Assembly (NCBI GenBank): GCA_024698885.1
Contig: JAILQQ010000256.1
Location: forward strand, 1-38,728
Source: Lachnospiraceae bacterium
Lineage (GTDB): Bacteria; Bacillota; Clostridia; Lachnospirales; Lachnospiraceae
Reading direction: 5' to 3'
DNA length: 38,728 nt
The position numbers and the translations under genes were made by a program. A model generated the notes under the pieces. It was given only the letters and a program-made list of their open reading frames with translations. It was not told the DNA's origin and ran no database searches. Positions 22,631 to 31,890 of this stretch are shown piece by piece. Each line of letters starts with the position of its first letter. Position 1 is the first letter of the stretch.

Positions 22631-25600
22631 TGAAGATACTGCATACTGCCGACTGGCATATCGGATCGTTTAAAGGACCGGAAAAAGACGGCGTTAATCT
22701 CCGTTCTCTGGATACGATGAATTGCCTTGCAAGAATGGTTGATGTGGCCAGAGAGGAAAAACCGGAGCTGGTTCTGGTATCCGGAGATATTTTTGATCGT
22801 GCTGAGATCTGGCAGGGACGGAGTCATAAGGAGGTTCTTCAGGCCAGGCATATCATAATGGAACTGTCACAGATCGCAGAAGACGTGATCGTGATGCGCG
22901 GAACGCCCAATCATGATAGTTCAGAGGCTTTTGAGGAACTGGCCGCTCACTTCGAGCTTGTCCCAAATGTAAAGATTATCGTAACACCACAGGTTATATC
23001 CTTAAGGGATTTTGATATCGCGGTACTGCCAGGCTTTGAGCGCGGAACTTTCAGGGCAAAGAATCCAGGTTTGTCCAAGGAAAAAGAGCATGAAGTGTTT
23101 ACGAAGGAGCTGTCCAATATCGTCATGGGACTAAAAGCCGAATGTTATGCAGAGAAGGCGAGCATTCTTATGTCCCACTATACGATACCCGGATGCAATG
23201 CTGAGAGCGGTCAGCTCATGATGCTTACTCAGTTTGAGCCGATCCTGCCGCCAGACGTTTTGTCCGGAGCTGGCTTCGATCTGGTTGCCATGGGGCACAT
23301 TCATAGGCCACAGAAGTTAGACAATGTCCCGAACTGCTTTTATTCCGGAGCAATCAATGCTCTGAACTTTAATGATGAGGGCCAGGAGAGAGGCTTCTGG
23401 ATCCATGAGTTTGGAAACGATGTCGTTAGAAGGCGCCGCGTGTATTGGTCTTCGGAGTTCTTCAAAACTCCTTACAGAGAATTTATCACGTTTCATTTTA
23501 CGGATCCGGACATAACCGCAATCAACACAGGCGATATAGATGCGGTCGCCATGAAGTACTGGCGTTACGATGGATCGGTACAGGATAAGATCGTAAGGAT
23601 CTTTTATGAGTGCTCTTTGGAGAATCATAAGGCGTTTAAAGCGAATGAGAGTAAGCTCGACAGGGTGCTGTATGACGACGGAGCATTTCATATCTGGGAA
23701 ACTCTTCCAGAGAAGGTGGAGGAGAATGTAAACCGCACAGTGCTGTCCGGCACCGGGGATCCGGAAGAAAACCTTCGTCGGTATCTGGAAGAGAAGGAGG
23801 TTCCGGAAGAGAAGATACAGGAGCTGATCCTGAAGGCACGGCCGATCATAGCCAGGGCCGAAGCGGGATTGTCTGTTTCCAGTTCTTTCGGACTGTTCGA
23901 GCCTGTTGAGATTGAGGTCAGAAACTATCGCAACTATGAGTCCGAGAAGTTTAGTTTTGAGGACATAAACTTCTGCACGATCAACGGCGCAAATGGAGCA
24001 GGGAAAAGCAGCCTTTTTATGGACGCTATCGTTGACTGTCTCTATGAAGATTCCAGAGAGGGCGGAAAGAAGCAGGATGCTTTCTGGGTAAGGAATGACG
24101 AGAAAGCAAAATCCGGGGCCATTATATTTACCTTCCGCATTGGTGACAAAACTTTCCGTGTAACGAGGACAAGGGCGAAGTCCGGAAAAGCCACGTTAAA
24201 TATCTCCGAGCTTTTGGATGGAGAGTGGCAGGACCGTTCTATGGAAAAGATTGTAGACACACAGAATGAGATTGAAAACCTCATCGGTATGGACTGCCTG
24301 ACCTTCAAATCGTGCGCCCTGATTATGCAGGATCAGTATGGCCTTTTCCTTCAGGCACCGAAAGAGGACCGTATGGTTATCCTTGGTACTTTGCTGGGGC
24401 TCGGTGTATACGATCCCATGTATCGGAACGCCGCAGATCTGGCGAGGGAATGCGGAGCCAGAAAAAGGGATCTGGCCCAGAAGGCTGCTATTCATGAAGC
24501 AACGATCGTAAGCCTTGGAAATCCGGAGGTTGAACTGGAGGCCGAAAGGATACGCTTGCAGGAAAAGGAAGCAGGAGCAAAGGCGGTCACAGCCGCAAGG
24601 GACTCTAAAAAGGTAGAACTTCTCTCTTTGCAGGAGGCTCAGGAACGGGCTAACAGGTTGGCGGATAGTATTGCATCATTGAGCGGCAAGAAGGCTGATA
24701 CAGAGAAAAATAGAGGGTATCAGAAAGACATTATAGCGTCCTGCTCCGCAGCCTTGGAAAGGGAAGAGACGATCGCAGAAAAGGCTGCAAGATATCGGGA
24801 GCTGGACGGGAAAAAGAGAGACCTTCAGGAACAGACAACGCTCTTTACTTCGAAGCAGCTGGAAGTCGCGAAGCTGACCCGCACTGTTACTGCTTTAGAG
24901 GATGAATCGAAGCTCACAAAGGTCAGACTGGAATCTGAGAAGGCCAAGCTTCAGGCATATGATCCGGCGGCAGAGGAGGAGATCCTCCAAAAGGCCGAGG
25001 AGTATCAGGCCACAAAAGCTCTCCTTGATGAACAGATCTTACTGGAAATGAAGTACAGGGATGCCGACCGGGAAGTGATTGAGGCCAGGCTGGAATGTGC
25101 CAGGGTTCAGAGAGATATCAACAGCCTTGATGAGCATTTGGCGACCGTGAAGAGCTATTACGGGAAGCAGATCGGAATCCTTTCCGCAAGCGGGTGCATC
25201 AATATTGAAAATGCTGATTGCCTGTTCCTGAAGGAAGCAAAGGCCGCAAAGACGAATCTGGAGGCGGAGCAGGCAGATTACGACAGGAAGAGAGCAGCTT
25301 TTGAAAAGGAGCTGGCCGGTTGCATGGAAGCTGTCACAAGGGCAGAAGAAGAAAAGCAGGCAATACGGTATGATCCGGAAAAAAAAGCTGATATCGAAAG
25401 AAAATGTACAGAGCTCTATCCCTATGTCTCTAAAGCAAAGCAGGCCGAAAACAGATCGCGGGAAATGACAATGATCCAGCTGTCGATCGACAATCTGCAG
25501 ACAAAAGCGGCCGATCTTGATCTGAGACTCGAGGAAGCCATGCTGGAGAGAGGAACTTCGGAAACGGAATTGGAACAGTACCGTGCGGCATTTGATGAAG

Positions 25601-26496
25601 CGCAGAAGCTTGATGCTGAAATGGTTTCACTGGGTCCCTGGCTCGAACAGGAAAAGCAGCTTCCTGTTCTCAAAGAAAGGCTCTCCAATGCAACAACCAG
25701 AGTAGCAGAGTTGGAATTGCAGCTCGCCGAACAGGAGAAAGAAATCTCTGTAAAACAGCTGGAGCTTTCCCGGGAAATGATGAAGACCACAGGGCTGTCT
25801 GAAAAGGAGATGGAAGTCAATACATTGAACCGGCAGTTGGAAGTTCTGGATCAGGAGATTAAAGCGATCAATATGAGTATCGGAAGCCTGACTGAGAAGC
25901 TTACCCAGGCTGAGGCCCTGAAGAAAGAGAGAGAAGCGTTACAGGTTCAGATAATGGAAACTGCAAAGGAAACGGCTGATTACGATACGCTCAAAATGGC
26001 GTTCAGTCAGGACGGGATCCCGCATCAGATCATCCGGACGATCGTTCCTATACTGGAAAGCACTGCGAACAATATCCTCGGCCAAATGACCGGCGGCAAG
26101 ATGGGGGTTTCCTTCCGGACGGAAATGGTTCAGGAGAATGGGAAGGAGAAAGCTGCTCTGGATATCTTTATCGAGGAATACGGAAAAGCACCGCTCCCGT
26201 ATCTGTCGAAATCCGGAGGAGAAAAGGTCAAGGCGTCGTTGTCCGTTATCCTCTCTCTGGCCGAAATCAAATCATCCTCTGCAGGAATCCAGCTCGGAAT
26301 GTTGTTCATTGACGAGCCGCCGTTCCTTGACAGTGATGGCATTCAGGCGTACTGCGACGCTCTGGAAACGATCCAGAGGCGGTATGACGGCATAAAGATC
26401 ATGGCCATAACCCACGATCCGACGATGAAGGCAAGATTTCCCCAGAACCTGGACGTTATAAAGACGGAGCAGGGGAGCAAGGTTATTTACCAGTAG
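22630..26496 (+). CDS. Single-polypeptide SbcD-SbcC (Mre11-Rad50-like) nuclease
   Basis: The 1288-residue protein joins two usually separate subunits. Residues 1 to about 400 are an Mre11/SbcD phosphoesterase with D8 and H10 (HTADWH), G52-D53 and D56 (GDIFDR), GTPNHD at 91-96 (variant of GNHD) and GHIH at 222-225. Residues about 420-1288 are the SMC-like ATPase: Walker A GANGAGKS at 453-460, a long coiled coil, signature SKSGGEK at 1193-1199 and Walker B MLFIDEP at 1224-1230. The hook carries C856 and C864 (C-x7-C), not the usual CxxC. It should process DNA ends or hairpins during replication and recombination. The ATG at 22630 has GGGGG 8 bases upstream; an ATG at 22627 overlapping the preceding stop is equally possible. 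Confidence 0.93.
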   Translation: MKILHTADWHIGSFKGPEKDGVNLRSLDTMNCLARMVDVAREEKPELVLVSGDIFDRAEIWQGRSHKEVLQARHIIMELSQIAEDVIVMRGTPNHDSSEAFEELAAHFELVPNVKIIVTPQVISLRDFDIAVLPGFERGTFRAKNPGLSKEKEHEVFTKELSNIVMGLKAECYAEKASILMSHYTIPGCNAESGQLMMLTQFEPILPPDVLSGAGFDLVAMGHIHRPQKLDNVPNCFYSGAINALNFNDEGQERGFWIHEFGNDVVRRRRVYWSSEFFKTPYREFITFHFTDPDITAINTGDIDAVAMKYWRYDGSVQDKIVRIFYECSLENHKAFKANESKLDRVLYDDGAFHIWETLPEKVEENVNRTVLSGTGDPEENLRRYLEEKEVPEEKIQELILKARPIIARAEAGLSVSSSFGLFEPVEIEVRNYRNYESEKFSFEDINFCTINGANGAGKSSLFMDAIVDCLYEDSREGGKKQDAFWVRNDEKAKSGAIIFTFRIGDKTFRVTRTRAKSGKATLNISELLDGEWQDRSMEKIVDTQNEIENLIGMDCLTFKSCALIMQDQYGLFLQAPKEDRMVILGTLLGLGVYDPMYRNAADLARECGARKRDLAQKAAIHEATIVSLGNPEVELEAERIRLQEKEAGAKAVTAARDSKKVELLSLQEAQERANRLADSIASLSGKKADTEKNRGYQKDIIASCSAALEREETIAEKAARYRELDGKKRDLQEQTTLFTSKQLEVAKLTRTVTALEDESKLTKVRLESEKAKLQAYDPAAEEEILQKAEEYQATKALLDEQILLEMKYRDADREVIEARLECARVQRDINSLDEHLATVKSYYGKQIGILSASGCINIENADCLFLKEAKAAKTNLEAEQADYDRKRAAFEKELAGCMEAVTRAEEEKQAIRYDPEKKADIERKCTELYPYVSKAKQAENRSREMTMIQLSIDNLQTKAADLDLRLEEAMLERGTSETELEQYRAAFDEAQKLDAEMVSLGPWLEQEKQLPVLKERLSNATTRVAELELQLAEQEKEISVKQLELSREMMKTTGLSEKEMEVNTLNRQLEVLDQEIKAINMSIGSLTEKLTQAEALKKEREALQVQIMETAKETADYDTLKMAFSQDGIPHQIIRTIVPILESTANNILGQMTGGKMGVSFRTEMVQENGKEKAALDIFIEEYGKAPLPYLSKSGGEKVKASLSVILSLAEIKSSSAGIQLGMLFIDEPPFLDSDGIQAYCDALETIQRRYDGIKIMAITHDPTMKARFPQNLDVIKTEQGSKVIYQ

Positions 26497-26544
26497 AGCA
26501 ATGGGCGGTGTTGCAGCATCGCCCGAGAGAAGGGAAGTGATAGA

Positions 26545-27333
26545 GTGCCGAACAGAATTATTAAAGAAAGTATCTGTCGGAGTGAAGAAATTGATTCCCT
26601 GTCTTGGTTCGAAGAGGTTTTGTTCTATAGGCTGATAGTGAATTGCGACGATTATGGCCGCTATGATGCTCGCTTAAAAATTATAAAGAATACGTGTTTT
26701 CCGCTGAAAGACATAACAGAGAGGGATGTTGAGAAAGCTCTTAATAAGCTATCGGCGGTAGGGCTGGTCCGAGTGTATGAGGCACAGGGACGACCGACCC
26801 TGCAATTGGTAACTTGGGAGCGACATCAGAATGTCAGGGCGAAGAGAAGCAAGTATCCGGAATATGACAACACTTGCATACAAATGTATGCAAGTGACTG
26901 TAAATGTTCCCGTAATCCAATCCAATCCGAATCCAAATCGGAATCCAATGCGGATGGTTGCTCGGAGCCTTCTCCGAAAGCTCCCGAGCCGTTGGCAGAC
27001 GTCGAAGCCCTGCCCTTGAACAACGGAGATGAATACAGGCTTCCACAGTCCGATTATGATGAATTCGTACGACTGTATCCTGCCGTTGATATCAAACAGG
27101 AATTCCGGAATATGCGGGGATGGTGCCTGAAGAATCCGGCCAAGAGAAAGACCTCGAAAGGGATAGGCAGATTCATCAACAATTGGCTTTCTAAGGAACA
27201 GAACAAAGGGCACGTGAGAGGATATGCGACAGCCGGCGGAAACTCAAAATATGACCAGAGCACCTTGGACAGAATTGTAAACGAGACCAGGGAAGAGTTC
27301 CTGAATCGGACGGGAGGTGATCCCCGTGTATGA
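26545..27333 (+). CDS. Phage replisome organiser / DnaD-like replication initiation protein
   Basis: The 262-residue protein has an N-terminal winged-helix region (IKESICRSEEIDSLSWFEEV, then FYRLIVNCDDYGRY) typical of phage replisome organisers that bind the origin. After a serine- and proline-rich linker, the C-terminal block DEFVRLYPAVDIKQEFRNMR with WCLKNPAKRKTSKGIGRFI matches the segment that recruits the helicase loader. It probably acts with the DnaC-like ATPase encoded next. The start is GTG 26545, with AGGGA about 9 bases upstream. The linker contains a run of short SNPN-type repeats (NPIQSESKSESN) where a phage origin could lie in the DNA. Confidence 0.82.
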   Translation: MPNRIIKESICRSEEIDSLSWFEEVLFYRLIVNCDDYGRYDARLKIIKNTCFPLKDITERDVEKALNKLSAVGLVRVYEAQGRPTLQLVTWERHQNVRAKRSKYPEYDNTCIQMYASDCKCSRNPIQSESKSESNADGCSEPSPKAPEPLADVEALPLNNGDEYRLPQSDYDEFVRLYPAVDIKQEFRNMRGWCLKNPAKRKTSKGIGRFINNWLSKEQNKGHVRGYATAGGNSKYDQSTLDRIVNETREEFLNRTGGDPRV

Positions 27334-28075
27334 GGACATCTTCAATCAGATCCGGGATGTAAGACCGGAATCATTACCGAAGCAGGAACCGAAGTATGAG
27401 TGCTCCAAATGCAAGGATAGCGGCTGGCTTGAGTACACGGACGAAAAAGGATATCTGTACTCAAAAAGATGCGACTGCTGGGCGGTCCGAGAGAGCCGGA
27501 GGATGATACAGAACTCCGGAATATCTGAGGAATTCAGGAGAATGCGGTTCAGCTCCTTTGATACGAGAAACAGCGAGATCCTGACGCGGGCAAAGAAAAC
27601 GGCTATGAAGTATGTCCAGAGTTTTCCGGAGCAGGAGCATAGCCGGAACAATTCCATCCTGTTCTGCGGTCAGGTAGGAGCAGGAAAGACGCACCTCGGA
27701 ATATCGATCTGCAATAGCCTGTTGGCCACCGGTGTAGCGATTACCTATATGCCGTATCGGAATGCCGTCACGAAAATGAAGCAGAATATCACCGACGAGC
27801 AGGGGTACAGCAGGGAACTTGAAAGGTATTCGAAAGCGAGGGTGCTTTACATCGATGATCTGCTTAAAGGGAGAGTCACGGAATCGGATACCAATATCCT
27901 TTATGAGCTGATCAACCACCGGTATATGAACAGCCTTCCGCTCGTTATATCCACAGAGCTCATGACGGAGCAGCTTCTGGCCTTTGACGAGGCGATTGGG
28001 AGTAGGATCATTGAAATGTGCCGTGGAAACATCATCCAGCTTTTAGGCAAAGAGCTGAATTATCGGCTTAGGTAA
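27326..28075 (+). CDS. DnaC/DnaI-like helicase-loader ATPase
   Basis: The 249-residue AAA+ ATPase has an N-terminal zinc site (CSKC, then RCDCW), Walker A GQVGAGKTH, Walker B VLYIDDL, and the sensor region PLVISTELM. The arginine-finger region GSRIIEMC follows. It should load the host or phage replicative helicase at the origin together with the preceding organiser. The GTG at 27326 is preferred because GGGAGG lies 8 bases upstream; a GTG three codons earlier lies within that site. It overlaps the preceding gene by 8 bases, so translation is likely coupled. Confidence 0.88.
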   Translation: MYEDIFNQIRDVRPESLPKQEPKYECSKCKDSGWLEYTDEKGYLYSKRCDCWAVRESRRMIQNSGISEEFRRMRFSSFDTRNSEILTRAKKTAMKYVQSFPEQEHSRNNSILFCGQVGAGKTHLGISICNSLLATGVAITYMPYRNAVTKMKQNITDEQGYSRELERYSKARVLYIDDLLKGRVTESDTNILYELINHRYMNSLPLVISTELMTEQLLAFDEAIGSRIIEMCRGNIIQLLGKELNYRLR

Positions 28076-28088
28076 AGGGGGTGATGGA

Positions 28089-28946
28089 ATGGCAAAGATC
28101 AAAATGAACCGGATGGAGGACGGGGAAAAAGAATTCCTGAAGCTGTTTAAAAGCCTGACATACGCCCAGAGTAGCTGGCAGGTATGGGAAGACCTTATGA
28201 CAGTTATGGCCTGCAGTATCAGTAATGCGGTAGACCGAAGGGCAGAGCACTTTGAAAAGAGGGAGAAAGAGTACGAGAGAGCCATCAAAGACCTCGGAGG
28301 CGTGGATATACCGGCGCAGATGTTTGCGATCATTGTAAGGGAGCTTGACGATAACCCGGATCAGGATTTTCTCGGAAAGCTGTATATGAGCCTTGAACTC
28401 GGGAGCCATTGGCACGGCCAGTTTTTTACGCCATATCACGTTTGCGAGCTCATGGCAAAAATGCAGATCGGAGAGGAGTGCCGTGGAGTGATCGAGCAGA
28501 AAGGCTATATCTCGATCTGCGATCCCTGCATCGGCGCCGGGGCAATGATGATAGCAGCGGCGGAAGCCTTCAGGCAGATACGGGTCAATTACCAGAATTG
28601 CGTCGTATTTGCCGGTCAGGATCTGGATCCGGTGGTGGCCAAGATGGCATACATCCAGTTGTCGTTACTCGGATGTCCGGGCTACGTCACGATAGGGAAC
28701 AGCCTTACAAACCCTCAGACAGGGCACGTCCTTTTTCCGCAGGAGACAGGTGGACAGGATTTATGGCTGACACCGATGTTTTTCTCCCAGGTCTGGGAAA
28801 TGCTGAGAACAAAAGAGTTGTTTCTGGGATTGATGGGTGGAACCGGGACCACGGTAAAAACAGTGGAAAAAGAGCACTATACATTTTTCTTCGATTTCAA
28901 AGAACAGGAGGAGGAAACGGATGGAAGAGAACGTATTACAGCATGA
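28089..28946 (+). CDS. N6-adenine methyltransferase-like protein lacking the usual catalytic motif
   Basis: The 285-residue protein has the helical N-terminus and FFTPYHVCELM entry of type I-like (HsdM/N6_Mtase) enzymes, motif I DPCIGAGAMM and an acidic AGQDLDP motif II. Where an NPPY or NPPF catalytic motif would be expected, the sequence reads GNSLTNPQTG, so adenine methylation activity is doubtful. It may bind DNA or AdoMet without catalysis, or be a variant enzyme. AAAGGGGGTGAT precedes the ATG. The gene end overlaps pcfK by 26 bases. Confidence 0.75.
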   Translation: MAKIKMNRMEDGEKEFLKLFKSLTYAQSSWQVWEDLMTVMACSISNAVDRRAEHFEKREKEYERAIKDLGGVDIPAQMFAIIVRELDDNPDQDFLGKLYMSLELGSHWHGQFFTPYHVCELMAKMQIGEECRGVIEQKGYISICDPCIGAGAMMIAAAEAFRQIRVNYQNCVVFAGQDLDPVVAKMAYIQLSLLGCPGYVTIGNSLTNPQTGHVLFPQETGGQDLWLTPMFFSQVWEMLRTKELFLGLMGGTGTTVKTVEKEHYTFFFDFKEQEEETDGRERITA

Positions 28947-29517
28947 AACCGTCGCTCAGGCAGAAGAGGACTATAAAGCTCAGGCGGCCAAAAAGCTGAA
29001 CGGGGAATTGAAGGAGGCAAAGGATAAGAAGTTTGCAGAGCCTGTGATCGGATATCTCCTGAAGCGTTGCGATGAAGATAAAGGCCTGGCCGAGGATGTT
29101 ATGCAGGAGCATAAGACCTGGGAAAAATGCTACAGCTACATTTACGATCAGGCCAGGAAGCAGCAGAAGAATAACAGGGCTGTTGTCCGTGACGATACCG
29201 TCTATGAGTGGGCTGAGGATTATTACCACAAGGACGACAGGAAGGAAGAGGCGGAAAAGGCTGAGAGGCAAAAGAAACAGGAGGAAATCCGTAAGAAATC
29301 CGAGGAGCAGCGCAAAGCGCGTGAAGCAAAGGCAAAGAAATCCGGAAAGGCATCGAACGCAAATCAAAAGGCAGCGAAATCGGATAAAAAGGCAGCGAAC
29401 GCGGATCAAAAACCGGAAGATGTCGCACAAAAGCCAAAGGCAGAGCCGCAGAGGTCGAAGAGGGAACCCAAGGAGATTGAGGGTCAGATGGATCTCTTCT
29501 CGATGATGGGATTGTAG
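28921..29517 (+). CDS. PcfK-like protein with C-terminal clamp-binding-like motif
   Basis: The 198-residue protein has a helical N-terminal domain (about 1-100, with FAEPVIGYLLKRCDEDKG and CYSYIYDQARKQ and VYEWAEDYYH), matching the PcfK-like family first named in plasmid pCF10. A long, highly charged lysine-, glutamate- and alanine-rich linker follows (about 105-185). The last residues read GQMDLFSMMGL, a QxxLF peptide like those that dock to the bacterial sliding clamp. The prophage encodes its own clamp 4 kb downstream. It forms a pair with pcfJ 10 bases downstream. The molecular role of PcfK is not established. Confidence 0.78.
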   Translation: MEENVLQHETVAQAEEDYKAQAAKKLNGELKEAKDKKFAEPVIGYLLKRCDEDKGLAEDVMQEHKTWEKCYSYIYDQARKQQKNNRAVVRDDTVYEWAEDYYHKDDRKEEAEKAERQKKQEEIRKKSEEQRKAREAKAKKSGKASNANQKAAKSDKKAANADQKPEDVAQKPKAEPQRSKREPKEIEGQMDLFSMMGL

Positions 29518-29527
29518 GAGGGAAGAG

Positions 29528-31699
29528 ATGGACAAGAGAAAACTATCCGCCCTGCCAAGACAGGAGGCCACAGGCGATATGCTGGATATTGCGGATCGTA
29601 TTGGCGGCTTAAGACATATTATCACGGCAGAGCTTACGGAGGACGGGACTATCCTGGTGATATACGTCTACCCGGTAAAAGATCTGAAGAAAGGAAAACG
29701 GGAAGCGATATTCCGGACGTTCCTCTCAAAGGATGATTACATCACACAGAAGCTTGATACCGATAAGGTGAGGTGGCTTACATCATCGTTTTACAATATG
29801 CGGGATTTCAGCCTTTTTGAAAGCTGCTGGAACCACAAAACTCATTCCTGGGATCATGTGGAGCTGGTTTATATCCGGAGCAAAAAAGAAAAGAATGTGA
29901 TCCGTGAATTCTTTCGGGAGTTTGCCAAAAAAGAAGACATTCACGTGCCGTGGACTTCGATCTACAGATTTCAGGAGGCAGTCAAGGCCGATAGGCTGGC
30001 GAAGAAGCACAGAAAAGAGACTGATCCGATTGATGCGCTGATGGAAACAGTCAGCCCTGTCCCGGAGGAGTTTACGGACTGGATCCGGGAGGAAGGAATG
30101 AGCTTCAGCCAGTACCTGATTTACAGTCCATTCGGAAAGAAACTTGCACAGTGCACCTGCACCTGCTGCAAAGAGAAAATGGTTGTAGCCCGCGAAGAGG
30201 TCAGGCTTAGGAACAATGAAAAGGGCGTTTGTCCGAAATGCGGAAAGCATGTCACGTATAAGGCGAAGGGGAAGTTCCCAACGCACCTGAGAGATGAAAG
30301 GTATATCGGCTATATCGATCCGAGGGATGGAGGATTTATCTGGCGCTATTTTCATGTATCAAGGATATATCAAAGGGATGAACTTCCAAAGTCCCGGGAA
30401 TACATCGACGAGGTGTGCAGAACCTTTTACAGGTTCGGAGAAAATGGGGAAGCTGAAAGAGATTCCTACGAGTATACGGAGTTCAGGCAGTCAGGGAAAA
30501 TACGCTGGTGCCACGACATGGGGAAGATTCCCTGCCTTTCCAGCCTGCTTTATCCCGGAAACCTTCCGGAGGCTTGGTTCGATACCCCGATGAAATACTC
30601 CGCAATAGAGATTTTATCAAAGAATGATCCGACGGTTGTTGCCGAATATGAGAGGGCAGTAACGGCTCTTCAGGAGTTCCCGGCTATAGAATGGTTTTGC
30701 AAGATGGGACTAAATAACCTGGCAAGGTATGTTCTGGATTCCAGATATTTCAACAACAGCGATGCCATCAACTACAAAGGAAAGACCATCTATGAAATCC
30801 TCGGCCTTAATAAGGTCAATACAAGGATCTTTCAGGCGATAGACGGGGACGAAAGGGCGCTAAGGCTCTTACAGGCTGCTCAGCGCGATGGGATCCAGTT
30901 TAAACCGGAACAGCTGAAAGAGTATTATGAGGCCTTCGGATGCAACACGGAGCTCTTAAAGAAGGCTAAACGCAAGGTTTCCCTTCATAAGATTGTACGG
31001 TACATCGAGAAGGAAAGCGAGAATTATCCTATCGGGGAAAACGGGTGCTGGCAGTATTCCTATATGCGCTTCACGGAGCGGAAGGATCCGAGGATCGAGA
31101 GGAAGCAGAATCTGGCAAAGGACTGGGTGGAGTATATCGGTTGGTGCACAGAACTGAAATACGACCTCGATAACCTTTTTATCTACCTTCCGAAGAATTT
31201 CAAGAAGGTTCACGACAGAACAGCCGGGGAATATCAGGCATTGCAGGATAAAAAGAAGGCAGCGGAGAAAAAGCGCAGGGAGAGACAGGCACAGAAAGAA
31301 ATGGAGAAGACCAGGGCATTTCTCTCGGATATCCTTTCAGAGAACCATGGAACTACCGATGCTTTCTCGATCAAAGGTAAAGGACTGGTCCTGGTGGTTC
31401 CGAAAGATGCTCAGGATATCAAGAACGAAGGAGAGACCCTCCATCATTGCGTGGGAACCTATATTGAAAAGGTGGCCAGGGGAGAAACATCGATATTCTT
31501 TATTCGGAAGGAGAAAGAGCCGGAAAAGCCGTATTACACGATGGAATGGAAAAACGATCAGGTCTATCAGTGCCGCGGACTTCGCAATGTGGCCATGACG
31601 CCGGAGGTTAAGGCATTCACCCAAGCCTTTGAGCAGATCATGCACGATGCCGAAAATCGAAGGGCTGAACAGAGAAAGGCGGTGAGAGTAGGGGTATGA
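29528..31699 (+). CDS. PcfJ-like protein
   Basis: The 723-residue protein has a zinc-ribbon region (C209, C211, C213, C214 with C235 and C238) and a C-terminal PcfJ domain centred on LHHCVGTYIEKVARGE (638-653) followed by SIFFIRK and YYTMEWKN. PcfJ is found on plasmids, conjugative elements and phages next to PcfK. Its biochemical role is not settled; the domain carries conserved histidine and cysteine residues that suggest an enzyme or metal site. It starts 10 bases after pcfK with GGAGG upstream, and the next gene overlaps its stop (ATGA). Confidence 0.88.
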   Translation: MDKRKLSALPRQEATGDMLDIADRIGGLRHIITAELTEDGTILVIYVYPVKDLKKGKREAIFRTFLSKDDYITQKLDTDKVRWLTSSFYNMRDFSLFESCWNHKTHSWDHVELVYIRSKKEKNVIREFFREFAKKEDIHVPWTSIYRFQEAVKADRLAKKHRKETDPIDALMETVSPVPEEFTDWIREEGMSFSQYLIYSPFGKKLAQCTCTCCKEKMVVAREEVRLRNNEKGVCPKCGKHVTYKAKGKFPTHLRDERYIGYIDPRDGGFIWRYFHVSRIYQRDELPKSREYIDEVCRTFYRFGENGEAERDSYEYTEFRQSGKIRWCHDMGKIPCLSSLLYPGNLPEAWFDTPMKYSAIEILSKNDPTVVAEYERAVTALQEFPAIEWFCKMGLNNLARYVLDSRYFNNSDAINYKGKTIYEILGLNKVNTRIFQAIDGDERALRLLQAAQRDGIQFKPEQLKEYYEAFGCNTELLKKAKRKVSLHKIVRYIEKESENYPIGENGCWQYSYMRFTERKDPRIERKQNLAKDWVEYIGWCTELKYDLDNLFIYLPKNFKKVHDRTAGEYQALQDKKKAAEKKRRERQAQKEMEKTRAFLSDILSENHGTTDAFSIKGKGLVLVVPKDAQDIKNEGETLHHCVGTYIEKVARGETSIFFIRKEKEPEKPYYTMEWKNDQVYQCRGLRNVAMTPEVKAFTQAFEQIMHDAENRRAEQRKAVRVGV

Positions 31700-31890
31700 A
31701 ACGACAAAGATTCAGGATAAATAATCTGCTCTCGAAGCTGAATGATGAAGACCGGAGTGTCCTTGTAGGGCTTCTCGTAAAATCTGGATACGCGGTCAGA
31801 ATTGGAAAGGAACGGCCCGGGAATAAGGGACAGACAAAGTATTTCGTAGAATATTGGGAGGAAAAGGACGATGAACAGATCGAAAATTGA
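31696..31890 (+). CDS. Small phage protein, 64 residues
   Basis: No family is recognised. The N-terminus is helical and basic (RFRINNLLSKLNDEDRSVLVG), then LLVKSGYAVRIGKER and a YFVEYWEE strand. It could be a small winged-helix-like DNA-binding protein. Its start overlaps the pcfJ stop and its end overlaps the next gene by 20 bases, which supports translation as part of the operon. Confidence 0.65.
   Translation: MKRQRFRINNLLSKLNDEDRSVLVGLLVKSGYAVRIGKERPGNKGQTKYFVEYWEEKDDEQIEN

Noticed and set aside
24330-24360. QYGLF in the SbcC part as a third clamp-binding motif
   Set aside because: It lies inside the ATPase head at the conserved Q-loop position, so it is a structural element of the family and not an exposed peptide.
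29100-29500. Antisense membrane-protein-like frame opposite pcfK
   Set aside because: It is a reverse reading of the lysine- and glutamate-rich pcfK linker, which gives leucine- and phenylalanine-rich nonsense; pcfK has a proper ribosome binding site and operon position.
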